Shown here: piece after piece, positions 54,128 to 61,740 of the stretch | Position numbering within the stretch: the stretch's first letter is position 1 | How the letters are laid out: every line of letters begins with the position of its first letter | Assembly: GCA_003248315.1 (NCBI GenBank) | Contig: QKWM01000004.1 | Span: forward strand, 5,019,001-5,083,000 | DNA: 64,000 nucleotides | Direction: 5' to 3' | DNA from: Streptomyces sp. SW4 | GTDB taxonomy: Bacteria; Actinomycetota; Actinomycetes; Streptomycetales; Streptomycetaceae | The notes under the pieces: model-generated | Told to the model about the DNA's origin: nothing | The model's database searches: none | Seen by the model: the letters and a program-made list of their open reading frames with translations, nothing else | Position numbers and translations under genes: made by a program

Positions 54128-54427
54128 ATGCAGACCCTCGCACACTGGGACGGCGGGCCCGGCCCGTGGATCCTCCTCTTCCCGCTGATCTGGGCGGCCG
54201 TCGTCGTCGGCGCCGTCGCCCTCCTGCGCCGCACCGTCCGGCACGGCGGACCGGGCTCCGGCCCGTGGCACCGGACCGCGTCCGGTCCGCGTCCCTCGGG
54301 CGACTCGCCCATCGCCGTGCTCGGCCGCCGCTTCGCGTCCGGCGAGATCGACGAGGACGAGTACTGGCGCCGGCTGTCCGTCCTGGACGAGCAGTTCGGC
54401 CGGACCGGTAAGGACGGCCCGGCATGA
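54128..54427 (+). CDS. SHOCT-domain small membrane protein
   Basis: 99 residues. One membrane helix (WILLFPLIWAAVVVGAVALL), a Gly/Pro linker and the C-terminal SHOCT motif SPIAVLGRRFASGEIDEDEYWRRLSVLDEQF. The role of SHOCT proteins is unknown; many sit beside transporters. Overlaps the ABC ATPase start by ATGA, so the exporter operon begins here. Confidence 0.88.
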   Translation: MQTLAHWDGGPGPWILLFPLIWAAVVVGAVALLRRTVRHGGPGSGPWHRTASGPRPSGDSPIAVLGRRFASGEIDEDEYWRRLSVLDEQFGRTGKDGPA

Positions 54428-55173
54428 CCGCGACGACCACCGCACGGGCCGCCGCCCGGGTCGTCGACGCCGTGAAGGTGTACGGCGGTGGCGACACCGC
54501 CGTACGCGCCCTGGACGGCGTCACCGTGGACTTCCCGGCCGGCCGCTTCACCGCGATCATGGGGCCCTCGGGCTCCGGCAAGTCCACCCTGCTGCACTGC
54601 GCGGCGGGGCTGGACACCCTCACCTCCGGGTCGGCCCGCATCGGCGACACGGACCTGGGCGCCCTCGACGACCGCCGTCTGACGCGGCTGCGCCGCGACC
54701 GGGTGGGGTTCGTCTTCCAGGCCTACAACCTGCTGCCGACGCTCACCGTCGCCGAGAACATCACGCTGCCCGTCGACCTGGCCGGCGGCCCCCGCGACGC
54801 CGCGTGGATCGACGCGCTGATCGACGTCGTCGGGCTGCGCGACCGGCTCCACCACCGGCCCTCCGAGCTGTCCGGAGGACAGCAGCAACGCGTCGCCGTG
54901 GCACGGGCCTTCGCGGCCCGCCCGGAGGTCGTCTTCGCCGACGAGCCCACCGGCAACCTCGACTCGCGCTCCGGCGCGGAGGTCCTCGGCCTGCTCGCCC
55001 GCACCGTGCGCCACACCGGTCGCACGGTCGTCATGGTCACCCACGACCCGGTCGCCGCCGCCCACGCGGACGAGGTGGTCTTCCTCGCGGACGGACGCCT
55101 GGTGGACCGTATGGCCGCGCCGACCGCCGACACGGTCCTGGACCGGATGAAAGCGTTCGAGGTGCCGTCATGA
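54424..55173 (+). CDS. ABC transporter ATPase (MacB/LolD type)
   Basis: 249 residues, intact. Walker A GPSGSGKST, Q-loop FQAYNLLPTLTVAENI, signature LSGGQQQR, Walker B VVFADEPTGNLDS and the H-loop VTHD. The NLDS after Walker B is typical of MacB/FtsE-like ATPases that drive mechanotransmission rather than import. The 3' end overlaps the permease start (ATGA). Confidence 0.96.
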   Translation: MTATTTARAAARVVDAVKVYGGGDTAVRALDGVTVDFPAGRFTAIMGPSGSGKSTLLHCAAGLDTLTSGSARIGDTDLGALDDRRLTRLRRDRVGFVFQAYNLLPTLTVAENITLPVDLAGGPRDAAWIDALIDVVGLRDRLHHRPSELSGGQQQRVAVARAFAARPEVVFADEPTGNLDSRSGAEVLGLLARTVRHTGRTVVMVTHDPVAAAHADEVVFLADGRLVDRMAAPTADTVLDRMKAFEVPS

Positions 55174-57729
55174 ACGCGTCCCTGCGCCTGAGTCTGTCGT
55201 CGCTGCGCGCCCACAAGCGCCGCTTCGCCGGCACCTTCCTCGCCGTCTTCCTCGGCGTCGCCTTCCTCAGCGGCACCCTGGTCATGGGGGACACGCTGCG
55301 GGCGTCCTTCGACACCATGTTCGCCGGCGCGACGAGCGGCACCGACGCCGTGGTGCGCAGCGCCGACGCCATCACCACCCCCGGCGAGAGCCAGGGCGTG
55401 CGGGAGCCGGTCGACGCCGGGCTGGCCGAGGCCGTCGCACGGGTGCCGGGCGTCGCGGCCGCGGCCCCCAGCATCCAGGGCGCCGGCCAGCTCATCGGGG
55501 CCGACGGCGAGCCCGTCGGCGGCCAGGGCCCGCCCACCCTCGCCGGGAACTGGATCGCCGACCCGGAGCTGAACCCGTACCGGCTCGCCGAGGGCCGCGC
55601 CCCCCGGGCGTCCGGCGAGGTCGTCGTCAACCGGGGCACGGCCGAACGCGGCGGCCTGCGGATCGGCGACACGACCGTCCTGCGCACCCCCGACCCCGTC
55701 GAGGTCACCGTCGTCGGGCTCGCCACGTTCGGCGGCGCCGACGGCATGGCCCAGGTGACCTACACCGGGATGACCCGCGCCGACGCCGAGAAGCACCTGA
55801 CGGCCCGGCCCGGCGAGGCCGCGAGCATCCAGGTGCGCGCCGGGCCGGGCGTCGGGCAGCGGGAGCTGGTGGACCGGCTGGCCGCCGTCCTGCCCGAGGG
55901 CGTGGAGGCCATCACCGGGCAGGAGGCGGCCGAGGAGAACACCGAGATGATCTCCAGTCAGTTCCTCACCCTGTTCACCACGTTCCTGCTCGTCTTCTCC
56001 GGCGTCGCCCTGCTGGTGGCGACCTTCTCCATCCACAACACCTTCGCCATCGTCGTCGCCCAGCGCACCCGGAGAACGCGCTGCTGCGCGCCCTCGGCGC
56101 CGCCCGCCGCCAGGTCACCGCCGCCACGCTCACCGAGGCGTCCGCCGTGGCCGTCGTCGCGTCGGCCGCCGGACTGGCGGGCGGCATCGGCATCGCGGCC
56201 GGCCTGCGGGCCCTGTTCCCGGCGCTCGGCTTCCCGTTCCCGGACGGCGCCCTGGTCGTCGGCGTGCCGTCCCTGCTCCTGCCGCTCGCCGTCGGCGTCC
56301 TGGTCTGCCTCGGCTCCGCCCTGGCGCCCGCCGTGCGCGCCGGCCGCACCGCGCCGCTGGCCGCCCTGCGGGAGACGGCCGTCGACACCTCCGGCGCCTC
56401 CCGGGCACGCGCCCTCACCGGCACGGCCCTGCTCGCCCTCGCCCTCGCGCTGACCCTGACCGGGGTCCTGGTGACCCCGTCCGTGTGGCTGGCCGGAACC
56501 GGTGCGGCCCTCGCCCTCGCCGCGTTCGTGGCGCTCGGCCCGGTCGCCGCCACCCGGGCCGTGCGCGTGCTCGGCGCGCCCCTGGACCGGCTGCGCGGGT
56601 CACCGGCGTCCTCGCCCGGCGCAACGCCCTGCGCAGCCCGAGGCGGACCGCCGCCACCGCGGGCGCCCTGATGATCGGCGTGGCGGTCGTGGCGCTGTTC
56701 ACGGTCTTCGGAGCGTCCCTCAAGGCCACCATGGACCGGACCGTCTCCCGCTCCTTCGCCGGCGACGTCGCCGTCAGCGCGCCCTCCTTCGGCGCCGGCG
56801 GCAGCGGACTGAGCCCCCGCCTCGCCGGCGAGGTGCGGCGGCTGCCCGAGGTGGAGACCGCCGTCGGACTCGGACGGGGCGTCGCCGAGGTCGACGGAGC
56901 CGGGCGCGCCCTGACGGTCACGGACCCGGTCGCCCTCGCGCGCACCTTCGACCTGGGCACCGTCCACGGCTCCCTGGACGGCCTCGGCACCGACGGCATC
57001 GCCGTCACCGAGGCGGAGGCCGGCCGGCGCGGCCTGCGCACCGGCGACACGACCGTGCTCACCTTCACCGACGGCACCCGGCAGACCTTCACGGTCCGCG
57101 CCGTCTACGGGCAGTCGGAACTCGCCGGCGACTACGTCGTCACCCGCGCCGCCTGGGCTCCGCACCGCACCCAGGACTCCGACACCCTCGTCGCCGTGAC
57201 GTTCGCGGACGGCGTGGACGAGGAGGCCGGCCGGGCGGCGGTGGAACGGGTCGCCGACCGGTACGGCACCCCACAGGTGCAGTCCCGTGAGGAGTTCGCC
57301 GAGTCGTCGGCGGGCGGGATCGACATGATGCTCACGCTCGTCTACGCGCTGCTGGCGCTGGCCGTGCTCATCGCGCTCCTGGGCATCGCCAACACCCTGA
57401 CGCTGGCCGTGCACGAGCGCACCCGCGAACTCGGTCTGCTGCGGGCCGTCGGCCAGACCCGGCCGCAGCTGCGGGCGATGGTGCGCTGGGAGTCGGTCCT
57501 GGTGGCCGCCTTCGGCACCGCCGGCGGGCTCGCCCTCGGCGCCTTCCTCGGCTGGGTGCTCGTCCAGGCCTCCGACGGCGCCTCGGACACCGCCTTCGCC
57601 TTCGCGGTGCCGCCCGCGCAGCTCGCGGTGGTCGCCGGGGTGGGCCTCGCCGCGGGTGCGCTCGCCGGACTGCGGCCGGCCCGGCGCGCGGCGCGGCTCG
57701 ACGTCCTGCGGGCGATCGCCACCGAATGA
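55170..57729 (+). CDS. FtsX/MacB-type ABC permease, two frameshifts
   Basis: About 854 residues, typical of the eight-helix Streptomyces FtsX-like permeases. First helix (RRFAGTFLAVFLGVAFLSGTLV), an external domain up to about residue 270, FLTLFTTFLLVFSGVALLVATFSIHNTFAIVVAQR, then the second half with the same plan (RTAATAGALMIGVAVVALFTVFG, DMMLTLVYALLALAVLIALLGIANTLTLAVHERTRELGLLRAVG). Exports an antibiotic, lipid or peptide, or acts in envelope signalling. Frame changes near 56075 (ACCCGG[G]AGAAC) and 56600. Confidence 0.93.
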
Positions 57730-57771
57730 CCGGCCTCGCGGCGGGCACGGCCACCGGGCCCGCGCGACCGT

Positions 57772-57811
57772 CCCCGCAGGGGGTTGCGGGGCCGCCCCGC
57801 GGTAGCGGGGC
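57772..57811. terminator. Two adjacent hairpins between convergent genes
   Basis: CCCCGCA/TGCGGGG (57772-57778 with 57785-57791) and GCCCCGC/GCGGGGC (57794-57800 with 57805-57811), 43 bases after the permease stop. Confidence 0.55.
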
Positions 57812-57842
57812 CGTCCCGGAGGAGGGAAGGGTCACCGCCCGG

Positions 57843-58371
57843 TCAGCCGGCAACGGCGGACCGGGCGGGAGCGGGTTGGGCCCGGGCCAGGTCGGCGGCC
57901 CCGACCTCGGCGAACGCGTCGGCGGGCACCTCCTCGACCAGGCGCCGCGGCGGACGGGCGACGGCGGCCGGCGCGGACGCGGGCCGGGGAGCGTGAACCA
58001 GACGACCTTGCCGGACTCGCCGTCCGGCCGGGCTCCCCAGCTCTCGCTCATCGCGGCCACCATGGCCAGACCGCGTCCGGTGGTCGCGAGGGGGTCGGCG
58101 TCGTCCACGACGGGAAGACGCGGGTCGTGGTCGTGCACCGAGACCGTGACCCGGTCGAGCAGCAGCTCGATCTCCACGGTGCACGTCTTGTCGGGGCGGG
58201 CATGGAGGTGGACGTTGGTCAGCAACTCCGTCACCCGAGCACCGCCCGGTCGATGAGGGAGTCCAGATGCCAGTAGCGCAACTGCGCAGATACGATTCTG
58301 CGGACCTGGCCGATCCGCGACGGCAGGGCCTGGAGCTCCACCGTGCAGTGCCTGCTTGGGTGAGTGATCAC
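57843..58371 (-). CDS. Anti-sigma-factor-like ATP-binding protein (HATPase_c_2), two frameshifts
   Basis: About 177 residues. GTG 58371 gives ITHPSRHCTVELQALPSRIGQVRRIVSAQLRYWHLDSLIDRAVLG, continued by VTELLTNVHLHARPDKTCTVEIELLLDRVTVSVHDHDPRLP and TTGRGLAMVAAMSESWGARPDGESGKVVWFTLPGP. These are the N and G boxes of the RsbW/SpoIIAB-like kinases abundant in Streptomyces. No sigma factor or antagonist is adjacent, so it is an orphan. Frames shift near 58236 and 57990. Confidence 0.9.
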
Positions 58372-58543
58372 GGGTGCGACTCCCCGACATAGAGGTCCGG
58401 AAGAACACGACGTACGGATCCAGCAGGCGCCTGCGTCACGCCTCCGCCTGCTGTCAAGGCCGGCGGGCTGGTTCGCAGCGTTATCGCCGGTAAACCCAGA
58501 GTGACGTGAGACCAGCGTGACGCAAGGGGTGAGGCGCCGCAAC

Positions 58544-58879
58544 TTACGGACATGTTCGGTCGCCGCGCCCCGCCGCCCGTCGCACGGCCTCGATGAAACG
58601 GCGTGCCGCGGGCGGCCCCGGCTCGCCCGGCGCGGGGTCGCTCTCGCCCAGCGTCAGCACGTACCGGTGTCCGCCCAGGTCCGCCAGGGCGCGGTCGCCG
58701 GAGGCGAACCAGGGTCGAGAGGCGCGCACCGCCTGCACGGGCGCACTGTCGATCTCACTGCCGTAACTGGTGAGCAACTCCAGCCGGCCGCCCCTGATCC
58801 GGACCTGCCCGGCCCGGGTGAGCGAGCGCAGCCGCCTGTCGATCCGCACCCCCGTGGCCGAGAACTCCGGCTCCGCCAT
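58544..58879 (-). CDS. Conserved hypothetical protein, possible PH-like fold
   Basis: 111 residues, soluble, intact: MAEPEFSATGVRIDRRLRSLTRAGQVRIRGGRLELLTSYGSEIDSAPVQAVRASRPWFASGDRALADLGGHRYVLTLGESDPAPGEPG. The strand-rich pattern with LELLTSYGSEIDSAPVQAVRAS resembles pleckstrin-homology-like folds that Streptomyces carry in small proteins, but I have no real family name. GAGGGG precedes the ATG at 58879. It sits between the anti-sigma-like gene and a divergent PLP enzyme. Confidence 0.65.
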   Translation of the reverse strand: MAEPEFSATGVRIDRRLRSLTRAGQVRIRGGRLELLTSYGSEIDSAPVQAVRASRPWFASGDRALADLGGHRYVLTLGESDPAPGEPGPPAARRFIEAVRRAAGRGDRTCP

Positions 58880-59224
58880 GCCGCCGTCCCCTCGTAGCGC
58901 GTCGGTGCGCCGGACCGGACTGCGTGTGCGGGCCGGTGCCGGCTCCTGTCCGGTTCCAGTGTGCGCCGTGGCGGGACCTCGCCCCGCCGGATGCAGTCTG
59001 CCCCGGCCCCGTGCGGAGCACCAGTGCCCGTGGCGTGCTTCCGGGGGGCGCACGATGCATGCGGGCACGCGCGCCCCTGCCACCCCTGCGCCCCCTGTCC
59101 CCAGGGCCGCCTTGGGGCCGCCCAAAGATGCGTTTATGCAGGTGAGAAGCGGTGCCGAAGGTGCTTATGATCGGTGTGTCGGGCGCGCGACGCGCCATCG
59201 GCGCGCAGCATAAGGAGCCCCGCC
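58880..59224. other. 345-bp divergent intergenic region
   Basis: Lies between the hypothetical gene and the cysteine-synthase-like gene. Candidate plus-strand promoter TTGGGG (59112-59117), 17 bases, TATGCA (59135-59140). Apart from this I see no gene, repeat or RNA in it. Confidence 0.35.
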
Positions 59225-60426
59225 GTGAGCACCTCCCCGCAGTTCCGAACCGGCCACACCCTGGACGTCGACCGCAGCGACGCCGCCTACCGGGCCTGGC
59301 TGAAAGAAGCCGTCCGCAAGGTCCAGGCCGACAACAACCGCTCGGCCGACACCCACCTGCTCCGCTTCCCGCTGCCCGAGCACTGGGGCATCGACCTGTA
59401 CCTCAAGGACGAGTCGACCCACCCCACCGGCAGCCTCAAACACCGCCTCGCCCGCTCGCTCTTCCTCTACGGCCTGTGCAACGGCTGGATCCGGCCGGAC
59501 CGGCCGGTGATCGAGGCGTCCAGCGGCTCGACGGCCGTCTCCGAGGCGTACTTCGCGGGCTGATCGGCGTGCCCTTCATCGCCGTCATGCCGCGCACGAC
59601 GAGCGCCGAGAAGATCCGCCTGATCGAGTTCCACGGCGGCCGGTGCCACTTCGTGGACGACTCCCGGAAGATGTACGAGGAGGCGGCCCGCCTCGCGGCC
59701 GAGACCGGCGGCCACTACATGGACCAGTTCACCTACGCGGAACGGGCCACGGACTGGCGCGGCAACAACAACATCGCCGAGTCGATCTTCCGCCAGCTCC
59801 GGCTGGAGCGGTTCCCGGAACCGGCCTGGATCGTCGCCACGGCCGGCACCGGCGGCACCTCGGCGACCCTCGCCCGCTACGTCCACTACATGCAGTACGA
59901 CACCCGGATCTGCGTCGCCGACCCGGACAACTCCTGCTTCTTCGAGGGCTGGACGACCGGCGACCCGGACGTCACCTGCGACTGCGGCTCGCGCATCGAG
60001 GGCATCGGCCGGCCGCGCATGGAACCGAGCTTCGTGCCCGGCGCGATCGACCGCATGATGAAGGTGCCGGACGCGGCGGCCATCGCCGCCGTACGGGCCC
60101 TGGAGGGGGTCATCGGCCGCAAGGCGGGCGGCTCGACCGGCACCGGCCTGTGGAGCGCCCTGAAGATCGTCGCCGAGATGAGGGCCGAGGGACGCCAGGG
60201 CAGCGTGGTGACGCTGCTGTGCGACCCGGGGGACCGGTACCTCGACAAGTACTACTCCGACGCCTGGCTGGCCGAACAGGGCCTGGACATCGCGCCGTAC
60301 ACGGCCGCCGTCGAGTCCCTGCTGCACACCGGCGTCTGGCCGGACGGGGCCGGCGCCGCGGACGGGCCGGGTCCTGCGGGCGGGGCAGGGGCCACGGACG
60401 GGTCGGACGCCGGTCCAGGGAAGTGA
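59225..60426 (+). CDS. PLP-dependent cysteine-synthase-family enzyme (frameshift near 59562)
   Basis: About 400 residues. Fold type II PLP enzyme: LYLKDESTHPTGSLKHRLARSLF (PLP lysine in TGSLKHR), VIEASSGSTAVSEAY (substrate loop, cf. SSGSTG), and ATAGTGGTSATLARYVHY (phosphate loop GTGGT). The C-terminus has VTLLCDPGDRYLDKYYS, the cysteine-synthase end, and a Gly/Ala tail. Makes or cleaves cysteine or a homologous beta-substituted amino acid. GTG start after AAGGAG. One G run near 59562 carries the frame change. Confidence 0.92.
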
Positions 60427-60600
60427 CCGCGCCGCGGAAGGCGCCCTCCGGTCCCGGCCGGGGCGCGGTTCAGGAGGAACCGGAACAGCGCCCCCTTCGG
60501 CGGGGCCGCGGACGGCACCGCTCGGACGAGCGCGCGAGCGGACCGGCCGACACCCTCACCAGTGGCACGGCTGATACGGCGGCTGTCGGCGGCGCGTCGT

Positions 60601-61421
60601 TCAGCCGGCCTCGTCCGGCTCGCCGGCCACGACCACCCGCAGATGCTCCGAGACCTCGGCCCGCGCCCCGGCCGGCAGCCCGGCGTCCGTCACCAGGGTG
60701 TCGACCTGGTCCAGCGAGGCGAACGAACTGAGGCCGACCACGCCCCACTTGGTGTGGTCGGCGACCACCACGACCCGCCGCGCCGACTGCACCAGCCGAC
60801 GGTTGGTCTCCGCCTCCGCGAGGTTCGGCGTGGACAGGCCCGCCTCGGCGGATATCCCGTGCACACCGAGGAACAGCACGTCGAAGTGGAGCGCCGCGAT
60901 CGCCTGGTCGGCGACCGGCCCCACCAGCGAGTCCGACGGGGTGCGCACCCCGCCGGTCAGCACGACCGTCGCCGCGCCGGGCCGCGCGCCCGTGGAGCGC
61001 TGCGCGGCATGGAAGACGTCGGCCACCCGCACCGAGTTGGTCACCACCGTCAGATCCGGCACGTCCAGCAGCCGATGCGCCAGCGCGAAGGTGGTGGTGC
61101 CGCCGGACAGGGCGATCGCCGCCCCGGGGCGACCAGTTCGGCCGCGGCCCGCGCGATGGACTCCTTGGCGCTCTGCTCCAGGCCCGACTTGGCCTCGAAC
61201 CCCGGCTCGTGGGTGCTCGCCTCGGCCACCGGGACCGCGCCGCCGTGCACCTTCTCCAGCACGCCCTGACGCGCGAGCGCGTCGAGATCGCGGCGCACCG
61301 TCATGTCCGACACGCCGAGCCTGCGGGTCAGCTCGTTGACCCGCACCCCGCCCCGGCGGCGGACCTCGTCGAGGATCAGGGCGCGGCGCTGCTCCGCGAG
61401 GAGGTTCTGATTCTCGCTCAC
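60601..61421 (-). CDS. DeoR/GlpR-type transcriptional regulator (frameshift near 61130)
   Basis: About 274 residues. N-terminal half: LAEQRRALILDEVRRRGGVRVNELTRRLGVSDMTVRRDLDALARQGVLEKVHGGAV (HTH with the DMTVRRDL signature). C-terminal sensor half: LSGGTTTFALAHRLLDVPDLTVVTNSVRVADVFH, VVLTGGVRTPSDSLVGPVADQAIAALHFDVLFLGVHGISAEAGLSTPNLAEAETNRRLV, VVVADHTKWGVVGLS. GTG 61421 with GAGGCGAC. Divergent from the membrane hydrolase; the target is unknown. Confidence 0.92.
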
Positions 61422-61740
61422 GTCGCCTCGGTCCTTTCGCCCACATCGCCGCCAGTCGTCCGACACGCCCGGCGCACCCACTCCGACAAGGACGTTCTCC
61501 CCGCCCCGGTGCGCGGCCGTCCCATCCTCGCACGCCCCGCCACGGGCCGCGCCACCGGCCGACCGGCGCGCACATGTCACTTTCGTACCGTCCGCGGCGG
61601 CCCGCCGTCCCGGCCGGGCGGCCTCCCGTCGCACGAATCGGGGAGATTCCGTGCCGAGGGGTGTGCACGGCCCGTTCAGCGGAGATCCTGGTGCCGGCAC
61701 GGACACAGCCGACGGCGCGTCACGGGGGAAGAGCGGGACA
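61422..61740. other. 319-bp divergent intergenic region
   Basis: Between deoR (60601-61421) and the membrane hydrolase gene. I see no ORF with natural codon use, repeat or clear promoter pair; both promoters must lie here. Confidence 0.4.
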